A stretch of DNA of 64,000 nucleotides from Actinomyces gerencseriae DSM 6844 (GCF_000429265.1 NZ_KE386872.1:257622-321621); one strand, 5' to 3'; shown: positions 24,846-33,026, numbered from the stretch's first letter. Notes: generated from the sequence alone by a model not told the origin. Numbers and translations: made by a program.

Positions 24846-26807
24846 ATGGCGGACAGCACGACGACCTCCGGGATGCGAGCGGCCGACGTCGGTCGGGCCG
24901 CCCGTCAGGACCTGCAATTCCGCATCCCCCGCAGGCCGGTGGTCCGGCTCGGGGTGCGCATGCGTCCCGACGAGGATGACACCTGGGTGCTCGACGGCGG
25001 ACGGAAGAGCCAGGTCCTGGGCGGGGCGTTCGCGCGCGACCACCTGGGCGCCCTGCTGCAGGCCTGCGACGGCACCCGCACCGTCGAGCAGATCGGCGAG
25101 ACCACCGGGATAGGGGCCGGCGGCGCCTTCGAGGCCGTCTCCCTGCTGTGGACCGGCGGTATCGTCGAGGAGGGCGACTGCGATCCGCTCCCCGATCCGC
25201 AACCGGCTCCGGAGCTGGCCTGCCTGCTGTCGCGCCTGGGCGACTCCACGGGCGTCAACGACTCCTGGCAGGACGCGGCTCGCCGCCTGGCGGCCGCCCG
25301 CGTGGCGGTTCTGGGCGACGCCGGGCTCGTCGAGGAGATCATCGGCGCCCTCGACCCCACGCTGTCCGCCCGGGCCGCCGCCGGCGCGGAGCCGGACGAC
25401 ACCCTCGCCGTCGTCGTCGAGACGACCGCCTCCGCTCCCGCCGCCGGCGTGGCCGAGCGCTGCTGGACGCTCGGAATCCCCCTGCTCCGCGTGCGGATCG
25501 AGCACGATGCCGTGACGGTCGGACCGTACATCGATCCGAGCTTCTCTCCCTGCCTGGAGTGCGCCACCGCCGATGAGCCCGGGCCCGGGGCGATGCCGGA
25601 CGCGGATCGCCGGGACCTCGCCGTCGGCCTGGCGGCGCGGACCGTGGCCGCGCTCATCGCCCGCGCCACCGTCACCCACCTGCCGGGCGACGTCAGGCGC
25701 ATCGACCTGGAGACCTTCACCCGCTCCGACCGCCCGGTGGCCACTCGCCCGGGCTGCCCCGTCTGCTCGGCGGCCAGCGCATCGAGAAGGGCGGACGGGT
25801 CGCCGGCGCCGATCGCGCCCTCCGCCCCCGTCGGAGCCCGCTACGAGCAGGCGGTGGCCATCCCCCCGACGGCCTTCATGGACTCCAAGGGGCACCAGCA
25901 GCACTACAAGCCCTCCAACCTGCGTCTTCAGCGCGAGTTCCGGGACTGGCCCACCTGCCCGCGCACGTCGTTGCCGGATGCCGACCTGGAGCGCCTGAAT
26001 CGGCCCTGGCCCCTGACCGGGCCCTTGACCGAGGCGGACGCGCCGCATGCGCCCGGCGAGCGGGAGGCGGATGCCCAGGAGGCCCTGGAGGCCGGAGCTC
26101 CCGCCCCGGGACGCCCCGGCGACCCGGCCGCACCGGGCGGCCGACCGACGCTCGCGGAGCTCGCCACTCTGCTGGCCCTGGCGGTCGGCGTGCGCGAGCC
26201 GCTGCGCCCGGGAGCGCGGGCGGCTGTGGGCGAGCAGCCCCCCGCCGACACCGCTGGCGCCTCGAACGACACCTCGAAGCTGCGCCGCTGGACGGCGGCC
26301 GGCGGCAACATCGGCTCGGTCACCGCCTACGTCCTCGTGCCCGGCGGCACGTCCTCCGGGGCCGACGGAGCCTCCGAGACCCAGGCCGGCGATGCGTCCC
26401 CCGGGGCCCTCGCCCCCGGAGACGGAGGCTCGCCGACTCCGCTCGCGCCGGGCGTCTACGCCTACATCGAGCGCGACCACGCCCTGGCCCTGGTGGGACC
26501 GCCACCCGGCGCCTCCAGGGTCCCCGACGGCGCGGTGCGACTCGTCTTGACCGGCAACATGGACAAGCTCGCCAAGAAGTACATGTCCTTCGGCCTGCGG
26601 CTCGCGATCCAGGACTGCGGGTGCTCCCTGGAGGTCATCCGGCTCGTCGCCCGCTGCCTGGACCTGCCCCTGCGCGCTCGGGCCCTCTGGGACGAGCGGG
26701 AGCTGGCGGCCGCCATCGGCGCCGATCCGCGGCGCGAGCCGGTCGTGGCCGTCATCGACCTGGGAATCGCCGACCAGGGGGCCTCGGGAGGTCGTCATGC
26801 GCACTGA
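24846..26807 (+). CDS. fusion: RRE/E1-like leader-binding protein and SagB-type azoline dehydrogenase
   Basis: This 653-residue protein combines two roles of azole RiPP assembly. Residues about 30-105 form an RRE/PqqD-like winged helix (L-L-Q-A-C-D-G-T-R-T-V-E-Q-I-G) expected to bind the precursor leader. Residues about 140-320 are an E1/ThiF-like domain with zinc pairs C-L-E-C (236-239) and C-P-V-C (304-307). From about residue 335 a SagB-type nitroreductase fold follows (H-Y-K-P-S-N-L ... L-R-R-W-T-A-A-G-G-N ... C-G-C-S-L-E-V-I-R-L-V-A-R), an FMN enzyme that oxidises azolines to azoles. A second SagB-like gene follows, overlapping by 11 bp. The fusion is unusual. The linker at about 405-425 is low-complexity. 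Confidence 0.78.
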   Translation: MADSTTTSGMRAADVGRAARQDLQFRIPRRPVVRLGVRMRPDEDDTWVLDGGRKSQVLGGAFARDHLGALLQACDGTRTVEQIGETTGIGAGGAFEAVSLLWTGGIVEEGDCDPLPDPQPAPELACLLSRLGDSTGVNDSWQDAARRLAAARVAVLGDAGLVEEIIGALDPTLSARAAAGAEPDDTLAVVVETTASAPAAGVAERCWTLGIPLLRVRIEHDAVTVGPYIDPSFSPCLECATADEPGPGAMPDADRRDLAVGLAARTVAALIARATVTHLPGDVRRIDLETFTRSDRPVATRPGCPVCSAASASRRADGSPAPIAPSAPVGARYEQAVAIPPTAFMDSKGHQQHYKPSNLRLQREFRDWPTCPRTSLPDADLERLNRPWPLTGPLTEADAPHAPGEREADAQEALEAGAPAPGRPGDPAAPGGRPTLAELATLLALAVGVREPLRPGARAAVGEQPPADTAGASNDTSKLRRWTAAGGNIGSVTAYVLVPGGTSSGADGASETQAGDASPGALAPGDGGSPTPLAPGVYAYIERDHALALVGPPPGASRVPDGAVRLVLTGNMDKLAKKYMSFGLRLAIQDCGCSLEVIRLVARCLDLPLRARALWDERELAAAIGADPRREPVVAVIDLGIADQGASGGRHAH

Positions 26808-27513
26808 CTACAAGATCCTGCGCGAGATCATCGACGGCTTCTCCGATCCCGACGCCGCGCCCACCTCCGACGGCCTGGCCGCGCGACGCCCGCGCCGGCC
26901 ACTGGGCGGCGAGGCCCTCGATGCCTCCGTCCTGGAGCAGGATGGCCCCTACCGCCACGATGTGCGGCGGACCTTCGAGCGGCGCTCGTCGACCACCGAC
27001 TACGCGCCCGAGCCCCTGGACGCCGGACCGCTCCTGGCGAGTGTGCGGGCCGCCCTGGTCGAGGACGCCGAGACCTGGGGCCGGGACGCCGCCGCCGTCG
27101 CACTCGAGCCCTTCGTCCTGCTCCTGCGGCCGCGCGGCGCCAGACCAGGCGTCTACCGGGTGAGGCCCGACGGCGCCGACCTCGTGCGCGACCTGCCGGA
27201 CCCGGAGGAGATCGAGGGCATGGCCGTGCAGAAGGAGTTCGCCCGCGCCGGAGCCATCGTCTCGGTGGCCGCCGACCTCGACCGGGCCGACGCGTGGGCC
27301 GGGGCCCACGGTTACCGCCACGCCATGGCCCGCGCCGCCGCCGTCATCTACTCGGTGCACCTGCGCAGCGCCGCCCGCGGTCTGACCGGCACGGTCTTCG
27401 CAGGGCTGTCACCCTCGGCCGTGCGCCACCTGCTCGACTCCGACGGGGTGAGCCGCCATCAGATGCTCGCCGTCACCGTGGCCGTCCCGGCTCGCGCCGC
27501 TCCATCGCCCTGA
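26797..27513 (+). CDS. SagB-type azoline dehydrogenase (nitroreductase family)
   Basis: The 238-residue protein has the N-terminal R-R-T-F-E-R-R-S-S-T-T-D-Y pattern of SagB-like nitroreductases and the C-terminal layout H-G-Y-R-H-A-M-A-R-A-A-A-V-I-Y-S ... G-L-T-G-T-V-F-A-G-L of FMN-binding members. It should oxidise azolines installed by the YcaO complex. Its coding region overlaps the preceding gene by 11 bp. With the dehydrogenase domain of that gene there are two such domains; they may form a heterodimer or act on different rings. Confidence 0.75.
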   Translation: MRTDYKILREIIDGFSDPDAAPTSDGLAARRPRRPLGGEALDASVLEQDGPYRHDVRRTFERRSSTTDYAPEPLDAGPLLASVRAALVEDAETWGRDAAAVALEPFVLLLRPRGARPGVYRVRPDGADLVRDLPDPEEIEGMAVQKEFARAGAIVSVAADLDRADAWAGAHGYRHAMARAAAVIYSVHLRSAARGLTGTVFAGLSPSAVRHLLDSDGVSRHQMLAVTVAVPARAAPSP

Positions 27514-27591
27514 GCCGGGCGCGAGTCCCCGAAGACGCCCCGTTCCGCGGGGTGAGGGGCCCGGTCCCCGCAGACGGACCGGACCCCTCGA

Positions 27592-27612
27592 CGAGGCCCA
27601 GCACGGGCCTCG
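27592..27612 (+). terminator. hairpin upstream of the precursor gene (attenuator candidate)
   Basis: CGAGGCCC (27592-27599) pairs with GGGCCTCG (27605-27612) across a 5-nt loop, in the 141-bp gap before the precursor. A second, weaker stem (CCGGTCC/GGACCGG) lies just before it. No T-run follows, so partial attenuation or RNA processing is more likely than full termination. Confidence 0.45.
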
Positions 27613-27654
27613 CTCCTGACCAGTGACACGAACCAGAAAGGAGGTGAACAGCAT

Positions 27655-27846
27655 ATGGCCAGCACCATCGATCTGACACTGTCCGACAGCGACTTCGGCG
27701 TCGAGGAGCTCCCCGAGGGCAACGCCCTGGGATGCGCCTTCTGCGGTGCCTGCGCGTCGTGCCCGTCCTGCGCGTCGTGCCCGTCCTGCGCGGCGTGCGC
27801 TTCGTGCCCGTCCTGCAGCGCTTGCGCGTCGACGTCGTCCTGCTGA
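27655..27846 (+). CDS. RiPP precursor peptide with period-3 cysteine core
   Basis: The 63-residue peptide has an excellent ribosome binding site (AAAGGAGGTGAA at 27638-27649), the strongest in the operon. The leader (residues 1-26) is acidic, with D-L-T-L-S-D-S-D-F-G and E-E-L-P-E-G-N-A-L-G, resembling thiopeptide/azole RiPP leaders. The core has Cys at 27, 30, 33 and every third residue to 57, then at 63: twelve in all, separated by Ala, Ser, Pro, Gly and Phe. Many are preceded by Ser (S-C), Ser also follows in the tail (A-S-T-S-S-C). Heterocyclisation of the cysteines by the neighbouring YcaO complex, oxidation by SagB enzymes and dehydration of some Ser/Thr by the LanB-like pair are expected. 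The cleavage site is unknown; after G26 is plausible. Confidence 0.9.
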   Translation: MASTIDLTLSDSDFGVEELPEGNALGCAFCGACASCPSCASCPSCAACASCPSCSACASTSSC

Positions 27847-27854
27847 GACGGCAT

Positions 27855-27892
27855 GGCGGCGGGTGGAGGCGCCGTTCCCTCCGCCCGCCGCC
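27855..27892 (+). other. large hairpin directly after the precursor gene
   Basis: A 15-bp stem (27855-27869 with 27878-27892, one U-G wobble) with an 8-nt loop begins 9 bp after the precursor stop. It may protect the precursor mRNA or partly terminate transcription so that the precursor is made in excess over the downstream enzymes. No T-run follows. Confidence 0.6.
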
Positions 27893-27933
27893 AACCACGC
27901 CACCGCGAACCGACCCGAGGGAGTCATGACCCG

Positions 27934-29127
27934 ATGACCACGACGACGAGCACCGCAAGGGTGTCGAGCAGCGACATCCCGCGTCTGCGCCGAGGAGTGA
28001 AGATGATCGTCGGGATGGACGACCAGCCGATGCTGTTCGACAGCGCGTCGGGGGCGTACCACCGTCTCGGGAAGGCCGCGGCCTTCATCGTCGACCAGTT
28101 CGACGGGGCTCGCTCGCTGCCCACCATCATCGACCAGTTGCCCCAGGAGATCGACGCCGCCGGAAGGCAGCGCATCACTCGTCTCGTGGAGTACCTGCGC
28201 TCCAAGAGCCTGCTGGAGGGCGGCGAGCCTCCCCGAGTCGTCGTATCGCAGGACCGCGCCCGCAAGCGCGTCGATGGCCGCCACGTCGCACCGCCGCACG
28301 TCGGACGGCACGAGCGGATCCACCCGCCCCGGTGGAGTGGGAACTGGATGCTGCCGCGGTTCATGCTGATCCGCAGCTACCGGAGAGTGGTCGCACCCGT
28401 GGCGGCGGCGCTCCACCACCTGCCGGCGCGGACGCTCGGCTGGCTGTTCGTCCTCGCGGCGGCGGGGGGCTACGCGGCGGGGGTGGAGAGTCTGATCCAC
28501 CTGTCCGGAGGCCCCCGTCCGCCCGCGTCCGTGTTCCTCATCGCCGTCGCCATTCAGCTGGTGAGCATCGTCGGGCACGAGTCCTGGCACGCGATCGTGG
28601 CCGGCTACCTGGGAACCCCCGTCCGCGGCCTGGGGGTGGCCTTCATGTTCTGGGTGATGCCGATCGCCTACGTGGATCGCACCGATTCCTATCAGGTGCG
28701 CTCGCGGCTCGGGCGCGCCATGCTCGCCTTCGCGGGCATCTGCTCCGACGGCGTGGTGTGCGGTGCGGAGGCGGCGGCGGCCCTGGCGCTCACGGGCACC
28801 GCGCGGCAGGTGGCCCTGACCCTGTGCGCCTTCCAGCTCACCATGCTCGTCACCAACCTCAACCCCCTGACCCAGTCCGACGGCGTGGCCACCATCGAGG
28901 CGCTGACCGGCTCGGTCAACCTGCGCGGCCGCTCCATGCTCATTCTGCGCAGCGTCGTCAGGCGTGCGCCGTTGCCCCCGGCGCTGGCGCGAATGGGGCT
29001 GGCCGTCCGCGGGGCCTACTTCTTCTACGGCCTGGCGTGCGTGCTGCTGAGCGTGGTCGGCACCGTGCTGGGCGTCGTGTGGCTGGGATTCGCCGCGGTG
29101 AGCGTTGTGAGAGGAGCGCTCGCATGA
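27934..29127 (+). CDS. M50-type membrane metalloprotease with RRE/PqqD-like N-terminus
   Basis: The start is ATG 27934, preceded by CCGAGGGAG. Residues about 12-85 look like a PqqD/RRE winged helix (F-D-S-A-S-G-A-Y-H-R-L-G-K-A-A-A-F-I). Several hydrophobic segments follow with the zinc motif H-E-S-W-H (215-219) and a second motif N-P-L-T-Q-S-D-G (310-317), the hallmarks of site-2-protease-like M50 enzymes. In RiPP clusters such proteins are candidates for leader removal or for a membrane-bound maturation step. The RRE-like part suggests direct recognition of the leader. The stop overlaps the next start (ATGA). Confidence 0.72.
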   Translation: MTTTTSTARVSSSDIPRLRRGVKMIVGMDDQPMLFDSASGAYHRLGKAAAFIVDQFDGARSLPTIIDQLPQEIDAAGRQRITRLVEYLRSKSLLEGGEPPRVVVSQDRARKRVDGRHVAPPHVGRHERIHPPRWSGNWMLPRFMLIRSYRRVVAPVAAALHHLPARTLGWLFVLAAAGGYAAGVESLIHLSGGPRPPASVFLIAVAIQLVSIVGHESWHAIVAGYLGTPVRGLGVAFMFWVMPIAYVDRTDSYQVRSRLGRAMLAFAGICSDGVVCGAEAAAALALTGTARQVALTLCAFQLTMLVTNLNPLTQSDGVATIEALTGSVNLRGRSMLILRSVVRRAPLPPALARMGLAVRGAYFFYGLACVLLSVVGTVLGVVWLGFAAVSVVRGALA

Positions 29128-31985
29128 TGCGCGCCGATTCGAGGGCCGGTGCGTCGGCCTCGCCGGTGTCGCCCGGCCGCGCGGCCGGTTCCGTCGGACC
29201 GGACCCGATGCCCGCCGGACCGGGCCCCGCGCCCGCGTCGGTTGAGCCGGCCGGGTCTGCAGCCGCTGCGCCCGCTGCGCTGGCCGGGCCCGCCGGACCG
29301 GGCCCCGCGCCCGCTCGCGCGACGTCGCTGCTGCCCACCCTCGTGCGCCTGGGCGGTCTCCCGTCGGCGGCCGTCCCCGGTCCTGAGAAGGCCCTGGTCC
29401 AGGCCCTTGAGCGGCTGCGCCGCCTCGACCGGGAGATGGAGTGGGCCGGTGAACGGCTGCTCGAACCCCTGTACCGGCTCGTCCCCGGCCTGGAGCGCGA
29501 CGAGCGCCGGGCCGTCCTGCGTGCCAAGCGCAGGGTCTTCCAGGGGCGCGTCAGCGGTCTGACGGTCCATGTGCGGGATCGCCTGCCCGCCGACGTCGGC
29601 GCCATGCTCTCGGCCTGGGACGACCTGGTCTCCCAGCGGCACGCGGAGTACGCGAATGTGGAGGCGGCGGTCGCCTCGGATCTGGAGCGCAGTCGCGCCC
29701 TGCTGGCGGCCGGCCTCGACGACGTCGAGTACCTGCGCGCCGTGGCGGTGGCCGCCCCCGCGCTGGTGACGGCGCTGACCAGACGCGGGCGGCGACTCGA
29801 CGACCCGCGCGTGCTGCGAACCCTCTACACGCTGGCCACCCGGGCGGCCCTGAAGGCCAGCCCCTTCTCCGGCCTGACCACGGTCTGCGAGGCCGGCCGG
29901 CCGGCTCGCGGTCGCCGGCGCACCATGGTGGCGCTTCATCTCGCCCACGGGATCCTCGCCGCGACGGCGCGCGATCTCGATCCGGCCGGCTTCCTGCGCT
30001 TGGAGGCCGCCCCCGTCAGGGACGACGTCGTGCCCGTCGGGGAAGTCCCCGGGGACGGGGGTGTCGATCGACCCGATCGCGCCGGCGGCGTCGGCGGTGC
30101 TGATGGATCGTCCCCGGGACCGGACGGAACCGGCTCGGCCGTCGGGGGCGGTGCCGGGGCGCCCGGGGGCGCGGGTGCGGCGGCTGATCCGACTGCGGCG
30201 CCGGACGCGGTCGGTACGGCCGACACCGCCGCGAGACCGGTCGGAGCGCTGTCCGCCGTCGCGCTGGGGCTGACCGTCGTCGCGGAGCACGACTACGCCA
30301 ACGGCCTGGTCTTCCGGGGTGAGGAGGTGCAGCCGGCCCGCTGGCTCGTCGGCGCCCACGACCGCTTGACCGGCGCGCGGCCCGATGCGGCGCCGGTGAC
30401 CGTGCGCGAGGCCACCCGACTCGTGGGCGGGCGGGATCCGCATCTGCGTCTGCGTCGTCTGCTCGCCTCGGGAGCCGTACGCCCCCACGCCCCCTGGCCG
30501 AGGGGCGCGGACCCCTTCCCGGCTCTGGCGGCCACGCTCTCGGACGGTCAGCGACGCCTCTGGGGCGAGGACCTCGACCGGCTTGAGAGGCTCGGGAGGG
30601 CCATCACGGTCGAGGACGGTCCGGGGCGGGCGGAGCTGCTCATGGATGTGCAGCGGTTGGCGCAGCGGATCTTCCCCGACGGCGAGCTGGGGGCCAGGCC
30701 CAGCGGCCTGCTCTACGAGGACTGCGAGTCGCGGGGGGACTGGGACGACCCGATGAGGCTGTCGCCGTTCCGCCAGGAGGTCGAGTCCCTGGCCGGGCTC
30801 GTGGACCCCTGGGTGACCCGCTCTCGCATCTACGACCTCATGGTGCGCCGGTACGTCGCCCGGTACGGGCGCGGCGGGGTGTGCGAGGACCCGCTCGCCT
30901 TCCTCATGAGCCTGGCGCACGCCCCCGACGGCGACCCGGAGATGCTGGGCGCGGCCGCGCGGGATCTCGCCGCCGGGCCGGATCCCGAGCGCGCGGCCAT
31001 GTCCGGAGGCGCATCGGCCTCGCCGCGGCACATGGGCGCCTATCTTCAGCCGATCGGCGCCGATCGGGAGGCGCTGAGCGCGGGTCGGGGCCTGGTGGTG
31101 GTCAACGCCTTCACCAATGGCAACGGCGCCCTTCAGGCCCGCTTCCACCGATTGCTGGGCAGAGGGTACCGCGAGCGCCTGGCGCGGGGGATCCGCGCGG
31201 CCTGGGGCACTGAGCGCGTTCTGGAGATTCAGGTCTCCACCGACTGCAACACCGCTCAGGCCGCCTCCTGCGGCGTCCTTCCCCCGCTCGGACTGCCCGG
31301 CGAGCCCGCGGCGCCGGATGCGACGCCTCTGAGCGCGCTGAGGCTCGCCCACGATCCGCGCACCGACACGCTGTTCCTGACCGACGCTCACGGACCGGTG
31401 GGGCTGGCCTATCTCGGGCTCATCCCGCAGTACCGCCTCGGCGGATACCGCTCCTGGCTGGTTCTGCTGAGCGACCCGTGGGCCCGGATGTCCCCCCTGG
31501 CGGATCACTGGACCAGTCGTCGCCTGGAGATGACCGGTCCGATGCCGGACGAGGCGGTCCACGCCCCGCGCGCCACCCACGGGCGCCTGGTCACACGTCG
31601 GGAGTCCTGGACCTTCCCGGCCGCCCAGGTGGCCGGCCTCCTGGACCGCGATCCAGCGGCGACGCTCGTGAGAGTGACGGATCTGCGCGAGCGGTGGGGC
31701 ATCCCCGCGGAGGTCTACGTCCATCAGCACCTGGGCGCCCAGGCGGAGCTCGGCACGACGTCGGACGAGCACAAGCCCCGGTACGTGGACCTGAGATCGC
31801 CGGTGTCGCTGCTGGCGCTGCGCGGCTGGGTCGATCCGGATGCCGAGCACCTCAGCCTGATCGAGGCCCTGCCGGCCAGGGAGCAGATGGCGGGCGCGAC
31901 GTCCGCGGGCCGGGCGACGGTCCTGGAGTACCTGATCAACATGCAGTGGCCCAAGCGACCCGAGAATGGTGGGGATGACCGGTGA
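29124..31985 (+). CDS. LanB-type dehydratase, glutamylation domain protein
   Basis: The 953-residue protein corresponds to the N-terminal glutamylation part of class I lantipeptide dehydratases, which activates Ser/Thr side chains with glutamyl-tRNA. The characteristic region R-A-A-L-K-A-S-P-F-S-G-L-T lies near residue 250. The first 75 residues are a low-complexity Ala/Pro/Gly extension containing a 27-bp repeat, and another low-complexity insertion occurs at about 310-375. The start overlaps the M50 stop (ATGA); its own stop overlaps the next start (GTGA). The elimination domain is encoded separately, as in thiopeptide and goadsporin-type pathways. Confidence 0.85.
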   Translation: MMRADSRAGASASPVSPGRAAGSVGPDPMPAGPGPAPASVEPAGSAAAAPAALAGPAGPGPAPARATSLLPTLVRLGGLPSAAVPGPEKALVQALERLRRLDREMEWAGERLLEPLYRLVPGLERDERRAVLRAKRRVFQGRVSGLTVHVRDRLPADVGAMLSAWDDLVSQRHAEYANVEAAVASDLERSRALLAAGLDDVEYLRAVAVAAPALVTALTRRGRRLDDPRVLRTLYTLATRAALKASPFSGLTTVCEAGRPARGRRRTMVALHLAHGILAATARDLDPAGFLRLEAAPVRDDVVPVGEVPGDGGVDRPDRAGGVGGADGSSPGPDGTGSAVGGGAGAPGGAGAAADPTAAPDAVGTADTAARPVGALSAVALGLTVVAEHDYANGLVFRGEEVQPARWLVGAHDRLTGARPDAAPVTVREATRLVGGRDPHLRLRRLLASGAVRPHAPWPRGADPFPALAATLSDGQRRLWGEDLDRLERLGRAITVEDGPGRAELLMDVQRLAQRIFPDGELGARPSGLLYEDCESRGDWDDPMRLSPFRQEVESLAGLVDPWVTRSRIYDLMVRRYVARYGRGGVCEDPLAFLMSLAHAPDGDPEMLGAAARDLAAGPDPERAAMSGGASASPRHMGAYLQPIGADREALSAGRGLVVVNAFTNGNGALQARFHRLLGRGYRERLARGIRAAWGTERVLEIQVSTDCNTAQAASCGVLPPLGLPGEPAAPDATPLSALRLAHDPRTDTLFLTDAHGPVGLAYLGLIPQYRLGGYRSWLVLLSDPWARMSPLADHWTSRRLEMTGPMPDEAVHAPRATHGRLVTRRESWTFPAAQVAGLLDRDPAATLVRVTDLRERWGIPAEVYVHQHLGAQAELGTTSDEHKPRYVDLRSPVSLLALRGWVDPDAEHLSLIEALPAREQMAGATSAGRATVLEYLINMQWPKRPENGGDDR

Positions 31986-32881
31986 GAGGACTGTCGGACG
32001 ACGTCGGTGCGCAAGCCGGGGCGGCCTTCGAGGACCGGGAGGGCCAGGAGGTCGATTGGCTGTACGCGCGCATCTACTGCGCCGGCGGGGACGACACCGA
32101 TGCGCTGCTGCCCGCGATCGCGCGCTGGATTGGCGAGGTTCGCGCACGCTGGCCGATCCGCTCCGCCCACTTCCTGCGCTTCATCGATCTGCGTGGTCAC
32201 CACGTGAGGCTGCGGCTGCAGGCCGATCCGGATGCGCTGGACGAGGTCTTCGAGCATCTTGGCGTCGTGGCCGCTGCCGCCCGGCGGGCGCGCGTGCGCA
32301 CGGTCGAGCGCCTCGTCCCCGACCCGCTGACCGCAGGCGGCGGGAGCGGACGAGCCGGCGTCGCGTGCTCGGTGTACGGGCCCGAGTACGACAAGTACGG
32401 CGGTCCGACGGGGGTGGAGGAGGCCGAGCGGCACTTCGACGTCTCCAGTCGCTGGTGCTGGGACAACCGGGTCTGGACAGTCCCCCGCCCGTTGCCCAGG
32501 GTCGCCCTGACCGCTCGTTTCCTGGCGAATGCGGCCGCCGTCGGACCACTACCGCCGGCCGAGCTGCTGGGTGCCCACCTGCGCATGTGGGGTTCCCGCC
32601 TCCCCGAGCGCCTGCGCGACGGCACCGCGCTCGGCTCCGTGGTGCAGCAGGTGCTCGCCTGCCGGTTGGGCGAGGTCCCGGGGTGGGGGCGCGCCGACGA
32701 GCTGACCGGGCAGTTGGCCACCGACGCCGCCCGCACCGTGCGCGAGATCGGTACGGGATCCGCCGGACGCCGTGCACTCGACCTGCTGCACATGGATGCC
32801 AACCGTTTCGGCGTCAACCCCGCCGAGGAGTGCGTCGCCGGGGTGTGCGCCCGCTATCTGCTCGGCGGCTCCGGGTCCTGA
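31982..32881 (+). CDS. SpaB_C / thiopeptide-type biosynthesis protein, probable glutamate elimination enzyme
   Basis: This 299-residue protein (GTG start overlapping the previous stop) belongs to the LanB C-terminal family. Diagnostic features are Y-G-P-E-Y-D-K-Y-G-G-P, the E-E-A-E-R-H-F helix and H-M-D-A-N-R-F-G-V-N-P near the C-terminus. Members either eliminate glutamate to leave dehydroamino acids or, in thiopeptides, perform the macrocyclising cycloaddition. Only one such protein is encoded, next to the glutamylation enzyme, so elimination is the most economical role. The last gene of the operon. Confidence 0.82.
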   Translation: MRGLSDDVGAQAGAAFEDREGQEVDWLYARIYCAGGDDTDALLPAIARWIGEVRARWPIRSAHFLRFIDLRGHHVRLRLQADPDALDEVFEHLGVVAAAARRARVRTVERLVPDPLTAGGGSGRAGVACSVYGPEYDKYGGPTGVEEAERHFDVSSRWCWDNRVWTVPRPLPRVALTARFLANAAAVGPLPPAELLGAHLRMWGSRLPERLRDGTALGSVVQQVLACRLGEVPGWGRADELTGQLATDAARTVREIGTGSAGRRALDLLHMDANRFGVNPAEECVAGVCARYLLGGSGS

Positions 32882-32937
32882 GTCGCCGTCGGGGCGACGG
32901 GGGTGTCGGGGGCGCACCCCGGCGATGCGCACCGGAC

Positions 32938-32993
32938 GCCGAGATCGGTCCGGTTCCGGCTCGAGATCGGTTCAGTTCCGCGTCGAGATCGGT
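32938..32993 (-). repeat. 22-bp intergenic repeat, locus 5
   Basis: About 2.5 units of the 22-bp repeat in reverse orientation (boundaries after 32949, 32971 and 32993), 57 bp beyond the RiPP operon. Unlike the other loci it lacks the GCGAAGG end. Confidence 0.7.
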
Positions 32994-33026
32994 CCGGCGG
33001 GGCCACTGCCCGGTGGCCGGAACCAC

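Noticed and set aside
22830..26804. Very long minus-strand open frame (about 1,320 codons) opposite the RiPP genes
   Set aside because: It is rich in Gly, Arg and Val with no recognisable domain and lies exactly opposite three well-supported genes; such antisense frames arise from high third-position GC.
29025..32147. Minus-strand open frame of about 1,040 codons opposite the LanB-type gene
   Set aside because: Antisense shadow of the LanB and M50 genes; Arg/Gly/Pro-rich without motifs.
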